Source: Alphaproteobacteria bacterium (GTDB taxonomy: Bacteria; Pseudomonadota; Alphaproteobacteria; Rhizobiales; Devosiaceae). From it: 5,690 nt of DNA. Below, one piece after another: positions 1-5,690 of this stretch. The stretch is from assembly GCA_018820005.1 (NCBI GenBank), contig JAHJOS010000105.1, forward strand, positions 1 through 5,690. Direction: 5' to 3'. Position numbers and translations under genes: made by a program. Numbering within the stretch: position 1 is the first letter of the stretch; the number at the start of each line of letters is the position of its first letter. Below the pieces are notes generated by a model. That model saw only the letters and a program-made list of their open reading frames with translations. It ran no database searches and was not told the origin of the DNA.

Positions 1-1
1 G

Positions 2-1027
2 CTAAGCCGGCGTCGGCTGCTGGCGGTGCTGGAAGAGCTCGAAGTGGGGCTGCCGGCGGCCGAGGATGTGGTGGTGCCCAGCCGCATCGTGCATCTGCCG
101 CTGTCGTGGAACGACCCCGAAATCCAGTTGGCGATGCGCAAATATCAGGAACTGGTGCGCCCCAATGCGCCCTGGTGCCCGGACAATATCGAGTTCATCC
201 GCCGCATCAACGGGCTGGAGAGCATCGAGGCGGTGCGCCAGACCATTTTTGACGCCAGCTATCTGGTGCTGGGACTTGGCGATGTCTATCTCGGCGCGCC
301 GGTGGCGACCCCGATTGATCCGCGCCACCGGCTGGTGACGACCAAATACAACCCGGCGCGCACCTGGACGCCGGAAAATGCCGTGGGCATCGGCGGCGCC
401 TATATGTGCATCTATGGCATGGAGGGACCGGGCGGCTATCAGCTGTTCGGGCGCACCATCCAGGTGTGGAACACCTGGCGCAGCACGCCGGCCTTTGCGC
501 CGGGCAAGCCCTGGCTGCTCAACTACTTCGATCAGATCCGCTTTTTCCCGGTGAGCCCGGAAGAACTGGCCGAGGCGCGGGCGGCGTTTCCGCATGGCGC
601 CTATCCGATCCGCATCGAGGAAACGACGTTCTCCTATGCCGACTATGCCGCCACGCTCCGGCGCGATGCCGACGGCATTGCCGCCTTCAAGGCGGGGCAG
701 CAGGCGGCCTTCGAGGCCGAGCGCAGTCGCTGGGCCGCCGAGGGGCTGGACAGCTTCATCGCCGACGATGCCGGCAACCAGGTGGTGGAAGGCGACATGC
801 CGGCGGGCTGCTTTGGTGCCGCCAGCAGCGTGCCGGGCAATATCTGGAAGATCCTGGTGGCGCCGGGCGACCACGTGGCCGAGGGCGATGCGGTGGCGAT
901 CATTGAATCGATGAAGATGGAGATTACCGTCGCCGCACAGGCTGCCGGCGTGGTGCGCGAGGTGCGCGCCGGACCGGGCCGCAATGTTCGGACGGGCGAT
1001 GTGATCCTGGTGCTGGAGGGGAACTGA
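2..1027 (+). CDS. uca: Urea carboxylase, C-terminal part (5' end outside window)
   Basis: Biotin-dependent, ATP-driven carboxylation of urea to allophanate, the first step of the urea amidolyase route. The reading frame is open to the left edge, so only about the last 341 residues of a protein usually near 1,200 residues are seen. The first two thirds match the end of the carboxyltransferase region (KipI/AHS1-like, CT_C_D): LHLPLSW-type motif (here VHLPLSWNDPE), NAPWCPDNIEFIRRINGL, then GGAYMCIYGMEGPGGYQLFGRT and QVWNTW. A helical linker rich in Ala, Glu and Arg follows. The last ~75 residues are a biotin carrier domain with ESMKME; the biotinylated Lys codon is 914-916. The stop is TGA at 1025-1027. 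No allophanate hydrolase gene follows; the next gene is convergent. The internal GTG at 26 is not a real start. The family call is secure; the missing N-terminus cannot be judged. Confidence 0.95.
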   Translation, partial: LSRRRLLAVLEELEVGLPAAEDVVVPSRIVHLPLSWNDPEIQLAMRKYQELVRPNAPWCPDNIEFIRRINGLESIEAVRQTIFDASYLVLGLGDVYLGAPVATPIDPRHRLVTTKYNPARTWTPENAVGIGGAYMCIYGMEGPGGYQLFGRTIQVWNTWRSTPAFAPGKPWLLNYFDQIRFFPVSPEELAEARAAFPHGAYPIRIEETTFSYADYAATLRRDADGIAAFKAGQQAAFEAERSRWAAEGLDSFIADDAGNQVVEGDMPAGCFGAASSVPGNIWKILVAPGDHVAEGDAVAIIESMKMEITVAAQAAGVVREVRAGPGRNVRTGDVILVLEGN

Positions 1028-1049
1028 GCCTTCAGCGGCCAGATAAAGG

Positions 1050-1075
1050 TCCGGCGGCGGGTGCCCGCCGCCGGA
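1050..1075. terminator. GC-rich hairpin, probable bidirectional terminator
   Basis: A perfect 12-base inverted repeat (arms 1050-1061 and 1064-1075) forms a very stable stem, realistically 11 pairs with a four-base loop. It sits 22 bases after the urea carboxylase stop and 23 bases after the stop of the convergent dioxygenase gene, where a shared terminator is expected. On the minus strand the stem is followed by CCTTTATCT, a weak T-rich tract; on the plus strand there is no T run. Termination is therefore inferred from position and stem strength rather than from a full intrinsic-terminator signature. Confidence 0.7.
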
Positions 1076-1098
1076 TGATGTGAGGTGTTCCTCCTGCC

Positions 1099-2028
1099 TT
1101 AGGCCAGCGGCTGCAGGCTGGCTTCGAGCCGCGTGCGCAGGTGCTCGTGCTGGTAGGGCAGCTTGAGCGCCTCGCCGAGATGGGCCGTATCCTCATCGCG
1201 GTCAAAGCCGGGCTCGTTGGTGGCAATCTCGAACAGCACGCCACCGGGGGTGCGGAAGTAGATGGCCCAGAAATAGTCACGGTCGATCACCGGGGTGACC
1301 TGGTAGCCGGTGTCGAGCAGCGCATTGCGCACCGCCAGCTGAGCCGCACGATCCTTCACCGAGAAGGCGATGTGGTGCACCGAACCGGCACCGAGCTGGC
1401 CGCGACCGAGATCGGGGATGGTTTCGATATCGATGAAATCGGCGCCATTGCCGCCCGGGATTGCCAGACGCTTGATACCCTCGTGCGTATCGACAGGCTG
1501 ATAGCCCATGAACTTGAGCAATTCCTCGGTCGCACCGCCGTCGCGCAGGCGCAGCGAGGCCGAATGGAAGCCGCGGATGCCATCGTCAGCGGCGATGCCA
1601 TTGCCGAGGAACGCTGCGCGGGGATCATTTTCGGTTTCCACCAGAGCGAAGAAGTCCCCATCGGGACCACGGAAGGTCACGCGCTGCTGGCCGAAGCTTT
1701 CGTCGCGGCCGACACCGGTCACGCCTTGCGCTGCAAGCCGCTCGGACCAGAAGCCCAGGCTGCCCTTGGGCACGGCAAAGACGGTGGTGCCCACTTCGCC
1801 ACTGCCGAAGCGGCCCTGGCCCATGTGCGGGAAGGGAAAATAGGTCATCACCGAGCCGGGCGAGCCGACCTCATCGCCATAATAGAGATGATAGACACTG
1901 GGCTCGTCGAAATTGACGGTCTTTTTCACCCGGCGCAGGCCCAGGGTATTGGTGAAAAAGTCATTGTTGACCGCCGCATCGGCAGCCATGGAGGTGACGT
2001 GGTGCAGGCCGTTGATCTGGGTGAGCAT
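1099..2028 (-). CDS. VOC-family ring-cleaving dioxygenase (MhqA/MhqO-like)
   Basis: A 309-residue protein of the vicinal-oxygen-chelate (glyoxalase/bleomycin resistance/extradiol dioxygenase) superfamily, the usual length for the MhqA/MhqO/MhqE-type group. That group is annotated as hydroquinone or catechol ring-cleaving dioxygenases and linked in Bacillus to quinone and hydroquinone detoxification. Two VOC modules are visible: residues 5-130, starting with GLHHVTSMA, and residues 150-275, with SVHHIAFSV and GGVLFEIATNEPGF. The likely metal ligands are His10, His218 or His219, and Glu267. There is no signal peptide or membrane segment, so it should be cytoplasmic. The ATG at 2028 is fixed by a strong ribosome binding site. 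The gene stands alone: no hydrolase or MarR-type regulator, which often accompany such genes, is in the window. The substrate is not known from sequence. Confidence 0.9.
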   Translation of the reverse strand: MLTQINGLHHVTSMAADAAVNNDFFTNTLGLRRVKKTVNFDEPSVYHLYYGDEVGSPGSVMTYFPFPHMGQGRFGSGEVGTTVFAVPKGSLGFWSERLAAQGVTGVGRDESFGQQRVTFRGPDGDFFALVETENDPRAAFLGNGIAADDGIRGFHSASLRLRDGGATEELLKFMGYQPVDTHEGIKRLAIPGGNGADFIDIETIPDLGRGQLGAGSVHHIAFSVKDRAAQLAVRNALLDTGYQVTPVIDRDYFWAIYFRTPGGVLFEIATNEPGFDRDEDTAHLGEALKLPYQHEHLRTRLEASLQPLA

Positions 2029-2034
2029 GGCAAT

Positions 2035-2040
2035 CTCCTT
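2035..2040 (-). promoter_or_regulatory. Ribosome binding site of the dioxygenase gene
   Basis: On the minus strand AAGGAG lies six bases before the ATG at 2028, a near-ideal Shine-Dalgarno sequence and spacing. It decides the start of the dioxygenase gene and suggests efficient translation independent of the upstream gene. Confidence 0.85.
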
Positions 2041-2150
2041 GTGTCGGCCCCCAAGGGACCGTGTGTTTGCTTGCCCTCAAGATGGTCAAAGCCCAGGCTG
2101 GACAGAAGACGGACAGACGACAACGGATTGTTGCCGATTTTGAAACGACT

Positions 2151-2186
2151 GCGATCTATTGGCGATTGAGCAGCGATCAATAATCG
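2151..2186. repeat. Three GCGAT units phased at 11 bases, overlapping an imperfect inverted repeat
   Basis: GCGAT occurs at 2151, 2162 and 2173, exactly 11 bases apart, so all three copies face nearly the same side of the helix. The outer parts also form an imperfect inverted repeat: 2152-2155 plus 2157-2161 pair with 2178-2182 plus 2183-2186, with one bulged C. The element lies just downstream of the flavoprotein stop (2195) and about 123 bases before the dioxygenase start. It could be an operator for the dioxygenase gene, or a weak 3' hairpin for the flavoprotein transcript. The function is inferred and uncertain; the spacing itself is directly visible. The rest of the 2029-2194 gap shows no gene. 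Confidence 0.35.
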
Positions 2187-2194
2187 AACGAGCA

Positions 2195-2947
2195 TCAGCC
2201 GCCGTAGCGCTCGGTGCGAACTGCTGTGGCATGCACGCCGGCGGCCAGCACGGCATCGGCAGCGGTGTTGACGAAGCCATTGGAGCCGCAGATGAACACG
2301 GCAGCGGGTGCTGCGGGCAAGAGGCCTATGACCTCGGCCAGCATGGCGGCATCGATGCGACGGCCATAGTCCTGGGGCCGCTGCGGCGCCTGCCGGCTGA
2401 GGGCGAACCGCAGCTGCATGCCATGGGGACGTTCGCTCTCGACAAGCAATTCATCGGCGTAGAGCACGTCGGACCAGGTGCGGCTGGCCAGCAGCAAAGC
2501 CGCGGGCGTGTCGCTATCGACGTCACGCCGCTGGCGCAGCATGGCCAGCAAGGGCACCAGGCCCGAGCCGGCGCCAATCAGCAGTAGCGGCCCGGCGTCG
2601 GCGGGGCGCCAGACGAAATGGCCGCCGAGTGGCCCGCGCAGTTCGATATCGTCACCCACCGCGGCGACATCATCAAAGAAGGGCGAGACTTCGCCGGTTT
2701 CGATGCGCTCGATTGCCAGTTCGATGATGTCGGTGCCATCGGGTGCCGAGGCGATGGAATAGCTGCGCATGGCGGTATAGCCATCGGGCGCGGTAAGCCT
2801 GACGTCGACATGCTGACCGGCGCGATGGCGCAGCGGCACCGGCAACTGGAAGAAGAAGCTCTTTATCGTGGCGGTGCGCGGTTCGATGCGGATGATGCGG
2901 GCGTTTTGCCAGCCCAGGTCAGCGGCACTGCCGTCATTGTCACTCAT
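2195..2947 (-). CDS. Ferredoxin-NADP reductase-like FAD/NAD(P)H oxidoreductase
   Basis: A 250-residue flavoprotein of the ferredoxin reductase superfamily. Residues 12-115 form the FAD-binding barrel, with RSYSIAS (61-67) for the flavin and GPLGGHF (105-111). Residues 120-250 form the NAD(P)H domain, with GAGSGLVPLLAML (125-137) and CGSNGFVN (220-227); it ends in ERYGG, resembling the terminal aromatic stretch of the family. There is no 2Fe-2S domain, unlike phthalate- or toluene-type reductases, and no membrane segment. It directly follows the molybdoenzyme gene: the ATG at 2947 is five bases after that gene's TGA, so the two are probably cotranslated. The inferred role is to exchange electrons between NAD(P)H and the molybdoenzyme. 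A TTG at 2956, overlapping the upstream stop, is an alternative start adding three residues; neither start has a strong ribosome site. The family is clear, the partner is inferred. Confidence 0.9.
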   Translation of the reverse strand: MSDNDGSAADLGWQNARIIRIEPRTATIKSFFFQLPVPLRHRAGQHVDVRLTAPDGYTAMRSYSIASAPDGTDIIELAIERIETGEVSPFFDDVAAVGDDIELRGPLGGHFVWRPADAGPLLLIGAGSGLVPLLAMLRQRRDVDSDTPAALLLASRTWSDVLYADELLVESERPHGMQLRFALSRQAPQRPQDYGRRIDAAMLAEVIGLLPAAPAAVFICGSNGFVNTAADAVLAAGVHATAVRTERYGG

Positions 2948-2952
2948 GTGGG

Positions 2953-3558
2953 TCAATCACTGGTGTAGCGCTGCTCGCGCCAAGGATCGCCATAGATGTG
3001 GTAGCCGCGCAGTTCCCAGAAGCCGGCTTCGTCGCGTTCGGTGAACTGCAGGCCATTCACCCATTTGGCCGATTTCCAGAAGTAGAGATGGGGCACGAGC
3101 AGACGCGCCGGGCCACCATGATCGCGTTCGAGGGGCTTGCCGGCATATTTGAGGGCCACCATGGCCTTGCCGGTCGTCAGATCGGCGGTGGGGACATTGG
3201 TTGAATAGCCATCGAAGGAATGGGCGAGGGTAAAGCCGGTGGGCGGCTCGATGAAGGCGTCGGCGAGGATATCGTCGACGAGAACGCCTTCCCATTGGGT
3301 ATCGAGCATGGACCAGGTGGTGACGCAGTGAATGTCACGCACCATTTTGGTCATGGGCAGGGCGTTGAATTCGTCCCAGGACCAGGTCTTGATTGGGCGC
3401 GGCCCGACTTTGAGCGTGAAACGCCAGTTTTCAGGTTCGATGCGGGGGGTCGGGCCAGCCGACAGCACGGGGAAATAATCGACCAGATGCTGTCCGGGCG
3501 GGATGCGGTTGGTTGGCTCGGCGCCTTTGGGGCGCCCGGTAAATCCGCGGGTGACCAT
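2953..3558 (-). CDS. Sulfite-oxidase-like molybdopterin-dependent oxidoreductase
   Basis: A 201-residue protein consisting of the oxidoreductase molybdopterin-binding domain of the sulfite oxidase/YedY (MsrP) superfamily. Cys78, in RDIHCVTTWSM (codon 3325-3327), matches the conserved cysteine that ligates molybdenum. Other family marks are WEGVLVDDIL, HSFDGYSTNVP, GGPARLLVPHLYFWKSAKWV and the C-terminal WELRGYHIYGDPW. It has no Tat signal peptide, heme domain or dimerisation domain, so unlike MsrP it should work in the cytoplasm. The ATG at 3558 is chosen because AGGAG lies seven bases upstream and because the protein then begins VTRGFTGRP, as this family typically does. An ATG at 3564 is too close to that site, and a TTG at 3630 would add 24 poorly conserved residues. 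The substrate is unknown; sulfite or an S- or N-oxide are possibilities. It heads a two-gene unit with the flavoprotein. Confidence 0.9.
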   Translation of the reverse strand: MVTRGFTGRPKGAEPTNRIPPGQHLVDYFPVLSAGPTPRIEPENWRFTLKVGPRPIKTWSWDEFNALPMTKMVRDIHCVTTWSMLDTQWEGVLVDDILADAFIEPPTGFTLAHSFDGYSTNVPTADLTTGKAMVALKYAGKPLERDHGGPARLLVPHLYFWKSAKWVNGLQFTERDEAGFWELRGYHIYGDPWREQRYTSD

Positions 3559-3564
3559 GTCCAT

Positions 3565-3604
3565 ACTCCTGCCCCGAATGGTCCGGAGCACTCTGAAAGG
3601 AGTG
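3565..3604 (-). promoter_or_regulatory. Leader of the molybdoenzyme gene: ribosome site with a possible masking fold
   Basis: On the minus strand AGGAG (3566-3570) lies seven bases before the ATG at 3558 and is the likely ribosome binding site. AGGAGT at 3565-3570 is perfectly complementary to ACTCCT at 3598-3603, 27 bases upstream. The same upstream segment can instead form a short hairpin, CACTC (3600-3604) with GAGTG (3589-3593). The two pairings exclude each other, so the leader could in principle switch between a masked and an open ribosome site. The complementarity is visible; regulation is inference, and six-base pairings can arise by chance. Confidence 0.4.
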
Positions 3605-3621
3605 TGGATCAGATTGTTGTT

Positions 3622-3642
3622 GGGCCGCAAGGTGCGCGGCCC
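3622..3642. other. Short inverted repeat between cheW and the molybdoenzyme gene
   Basis: GGGCCGC (3622-3628) and GCGGCCC (3636-3642) form a 7-pair GC stem with a 7-base loop, 27 bases past the cheW stop. It may act as a weak terminator or attenuator for the chemotaxis transcript. No T run follows on the minus strand, so intrinsic termination is not well supported. No clear sigma-70-type promoter was seen in the 3559-3668 gap. Confidence 0.3.
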
Positions 3643-3668
3643 GAACAGCTTGCAGTTCCAGCGACAAT

Positions 3669-4169
3669 TCAGTCGTCGGGGAAGAGAGCCGCCAGATTAA
3701 GAATGGCAATCAGGCGATCTTCATTGCGCACCAGACCGCCCACGACCTCGCCACGACCCGAACCGCCGCGCGGTACGGGCTGGAAATCGGCGCCTTCGGC
3801 AAAGATGATATCGGAGACAGCATCGACCAGAAGCCCGACATCGCTGCCTGGCAAAGACACGACCAGAACGACCTGGCTGGTGCCGCCTTCGTTGAAGCCG
3901 CCGCCGATGCCCAGCATCGAGGCAAGGTCATAGACCTGGATGATGCTGCCACGAATATCGAGCACACCCTTGGCACCATAGGGCTGGTTGGGAAGCTCGG
4001 TGGTTGTCGAACCACTGCGAATTTCCCGCACCGCCATGATGTCGATGCCGTAGGACTTGTCGCCACAGGTGAAGGTAACAAACTGGCTGGCGGAGGCAGT
4101 GACCTCGACCGCGTCTGGATTGCCCAGATTGCCAACGTCGTTACTTGCAAAGTCCAATGCAGCTTCCAT
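3669..4169 (-). CDS. cheW: CheW chemotaxis coupling protein
   Basis: A 166-residue CheW-domain protein that links chemoreceptor tips to the CheA histidine kinase in cytoplasmic signalling arrays. After a variable N-terminal stretch of about 25 residues, the domain runs from SQFVTFTCGDKSYGIDI (28-44) through VREI (47-50), YGAKGVLDIRGSIIQVYDL (64-82, the family signature with its central Arg) and VGLLVDAVSDII (111-122) to LIAILNLAALF near the end. It is a lone CheW domain with no receiver (CheV) or kinase (CheA) part. The ATG at 4169 shares one base with the TGA of the upstream chemoreceptor gene (TGATG), which points to coupled translation and a dedicated receptor-adaptor pair. No other che gene is in the window. 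Confidence 0.95.
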   Translation of the reverse strand: MEAALDFASNDVGNLGNPDAVEVTASASQFVTFTCGDKSYGIDIMAVREIRSGSTTTELPNQPYGAKGVLDIRGSIIQVYDLASMLGIGGGFNEGGTSQVVLVVSLPGSDVGLLVDAVSDIIFAEGADFQPVPRGGSGRGEVVGGLVRNEDRLIAILNLAALFPDD

Positions 4170-5690
4170 CAGAATTCATTCCAATCTTCGGCGATGGCGG
4201 CGTTGCCATGGGTGCCGTATGTTCGAGCAGCGCTTCTGACGGCCGGCTTGACGACACGCGCAGGAGCGGAACGCGATGGCACAACAACGGGACGCGATGT
4301 GACAGGCGATTCTTGCCGATCAGACTGCCCGTCAATTGTAAAAACTTCGACAATCCGGTCGAGTTCTGTGGCCTGACCTTCGGTCTGCTCGATGGCAGCA
4401 TTTGTTTCTTCGACCAGTGCAGCATTGTGCTGGGTCATTTCATCCATCTGGCGCACCGCGGTGGTGACCTCGGCGATGGCATTGGACTGCTCGGAACTGG
4501 CCGAAGCAATAGCTCTCATCAGTTCGGTATTTTCGCGGGCGCTGCCCAGCATGGACGTGAGCTTGCCGGCAGCATCGGCAACGAGGCGCGAGCCGTCCTT
4601 GACGTCATTGGCGGACTGTTCGATGAGTGCCTTTACCTCAGAAGAGGCGCCAGCAGCCGATTGCGCCAGGCGTCGCACCTCAACAGCAACCACGGCAAAA
4701 CCCTTGCCGGCATCGCCGGCGCGGGCCGCCTCGACCGAGGCATTGAGCGCCAGAAGATTGGTCTGGAAGGCGATATCGTCGATCATGCCGATGATGTTGG
4801 AAATCTTGGACGAGGACGTCGAAATCCGGTCCATCGCCACATTGGCCTGAGACATGACCTCGCCGCTTTCTTCTGCTGTCTTTGACACAACGCCAGCCTT
4901 GACATTGGCCTGCTCGGCGCGCTTGGCATTCTCGTTGACAGTCGTTGCCAACTGCTCCATGGCAGCGGAAGTCTCCTCGATCGCCGCGGCCTGACGGGTG
5001 GTGCGCTCAGCCAGATCATTGGCGCCGGAGAGGATTTCACCGGTGGCGGTCTTGAGCGTGCCGGAGGTGGCGCGCAACTGTGCCACGATGCTGGAGAAGC
5101 GTTCCACCGTGTTGTTAAAGGCGACACGAACGGGCTCAAGGTCGGCGCCAAACGGCGTGTTGATCCGGCCGCGCAAATCGCCTTCGGCCAAAAGAGCCAG
5201 GCCATCGCCCAGGGCACTGACGGCGCGCTTGCGGGGGGTGACATCGGTTGCGAATTTGACGACCTTGAAGACCTTGCCGTTCAAATCAAAGATCGGGTTG
5301 TAGGATGCCAGGATCCAGACCTCACGACCGCCTTTGCCGATGCGCAGATATTCGGCCGCCTGGTATTTTCCATTGGCCAGATTGGCCCATAATTCCCGAT
5401 ACTCGGCGCTGTTGACCATGGCCGGCTGCACAAAAATGCTGTGGTGGCGACCCTTGATCTCGCCGAGTTGGTAGCCCAGGGCGGTGCAGAAATTTTCATT
5501 GGCGGTCAGAATGTCGCCGGTCGGCGAGAACTCAATGACAGCCTGCGACTTGCCGATGGCGGCCAACTGGCCCCGCACATTCGCCCCTTCGAGCTTCCGG
5601 CTGGTGACGTCGGTGGCGAATTTAACGATTTTATATGGCTTGCCGTCGGCCCCTAGAATGGGGTTGTAGGACGCCTGAATCCAGACTTCC
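4169..5690 (-). CDS. Methyl-accepting chemotaxis protein with tandem PAS domains (5' end outside window)
   Basis: The reading frame is open to the right edge, so about 506 C-terminal residues are seen; a GTG at 5578 is internal. Order: end of one PAS/PAC domain (5604-5690), a second full PAS/PAC (about 5230-5570, with HHSIF and REVWILASYNPI), a HAMP-like stretch (GDLRGRINTPFGADLEPV, near 5130-5190), then the coiled-coil signalling domain. The receptor tip, DDIAFQTNLLALNASVEAARAG, is near 4720-4780 and binds CheA and CheW. Likely methylation sites are AAIEETSAA and AALVEETNAA. No membrane segment is visible, so this resembles soluble PAS-PAS receptors such as BdlA, which sense redox or energy state through a cofactor; the ligand here is unknown. 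After a flexible linker rich in Pro, Ser, Arg and Val, the protein ends in DWNEF, an xWxxF pentapeptide like the CheR/CheB tether NWETF. It overlaps cheW by one base. Confidence 0.95.
   Translation of the reverse strand, partial: EVWIQASYNPILGADGKPYKIVKFATDVTSRKLEGANVRGQLAAIGKSQAVIEFSPTGDILTANENFCTALGYQLGEIKGRHHSIFVQPAMVNSAEYRELWANLANGKYQAAEYLRIGKGGREVWILASYNPIFDLNGKVFKVVKFATDVTPRKRAVSALGDGLALLAEGDLRGRINTPFGADLEPVRVAFNNTVERFSSIVAQLRATSGTLKTATGEILSGANDLAERTTRQAAAIEETSAAMEQLATTVNENAKRAEQANVKAGVVSKTAEESGEVMSQANVAMDRISTSSSKISNIIGMIDDIAFQTNLLALNASVEAARAGDAGKGFAVVAVEVRRLAQSAAGASSEVKALIEQSANDVKDGSRLVADAAGKLTSMLGSARENTELMRAIASASSEQSNAIAEVTTAVRQMDEMTQHNAALVEETNAAIEQTEGQATELDRIVEVFTIDGQSDRQESPVTSRPVVVPSRSAPARVVKPAVRSAARTYGTHGNAAIAEDWNEF
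5238..5690 (-). repeat. Tandem PAS/PAC coding repeat, 366-base period
   Basis: Segment 5604-5690 aligns with 5238-5324 at an offset of exactly 366 bases (122 codons). Both encode EVWI-ASYNPI followed by KFATDVT, the end of a PAS/PAC unit. The DNA copies have diverged, so this is an old in-frame domain duplication rather than a recent one. The left copy is complete within the window; the other is cut by the right edge, and more copies may lie beyond it. Confidence 0.8.

Noticed and set aside
2..874. Long open frame (290 codons) on the minus strand opposite urea carboxylase
   Set aside because: It is antisense to a clear conserved gene, shows no recognisable domain, and long antisense frames are expected where GC-rich codons dominate.
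1141..2169. Plus-strand open frame of 342 codons opposite the dioxygenase gene
   Set aside because: Antisense shadow of a well-supported VOC-family gene, with no family motifs and no ribosome site considered convincing.
2153..2180. Possible minus-strand promoter TTGATC, 16-base spacer, TAGATC, for the dioxygenase gene
   Set aside because: The -10 match is poor (about three of six bases) and it overlaps the GCGAT repeat, so it is not strong enough to list as a promoter.
3559..3630. Extended start of the molybdoenzyme at TTG 3630
   Set aside because: TTG is a rare start, the extra 24 residues look like translated leader, and a good ribosome site supports ATG 3558.
3220..3933. Plus-strand open frame of 237 codons spanning the molybdoenzyme start and the end of cheW
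   Set aside because: It crosses two real minus-strand genes and the gap between them; its composition is what reverse-complement coding produces.
4145..4885. Plus-strand open frame of 246 codons opposite the chemoreceptor signalling domain
   Set aside because: Antisense to the most conserved part of the receptor, with no recognisable domain.

Overview
The window looks like chromosomal DNA from a GC-rich alphaproteobacterium, probably of the order Hyphomicrobiales (Devosia-like). That placement is inferred from GC-rich third codon positions, the types of genes present and the soluble PAS-type chemoreceptor; no marker gene is present to prove it. The region is densely coding and shows no mobile element, CRISPR array, tRNA or rRNA.

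Layout. The left edge (to 1027, + strand) holds the C-terminal third of a urea carboxylase: the end of its carboxyltransferase region followed by the biotin carrier domain. It faces five minus-strand genes across a strong GC-rich hairpin at 1050-1075, which probably ends transcription from both sides. The first of these, nearest the hairpin, is a VOC-fold ring-cleaving dioxygenase (1099-2028) with its own strong ribosome binding site. A 166-base gap separates it from a two-gene unit: a cytoplasmic sulfite-oxidase-like molybdoenzyme (2953-3558) followed, almost without a gap, by an FAD/NAD(P)H ferredoxin-reductase-like protein (2195-2947). A second two-gene unit lies to the right: a soluble-looking chemoreceptor with tandem PAS domains (4169 to beyond 5690) and a CheW coupling protein (3669-4169), whose start codon overlaps the receptor stop codon.

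How the genes work together. Two pairings are well supported by gene order. The molybdoenzyme and the flavoprotein probably form one electron-transfer system, with the flavoprotein passing electrons between NAD(P)H and the molybdenum centre. The chemoreceptor and CheW form a signalling pair, and the receptor ends in a pentapeptide of the type that tethers CheR and CheB. The dioxygenase and the urea carboxylase appear to be independent neighbours. No complete new system is evident. The points most worth a second look are the molybdoenzyme-flavoprotein pair, a possible ribosome-site-masking RNA fold ahead of the molybdoenzyme, and an 11-base phased repeat upstream of the dioxygenase.
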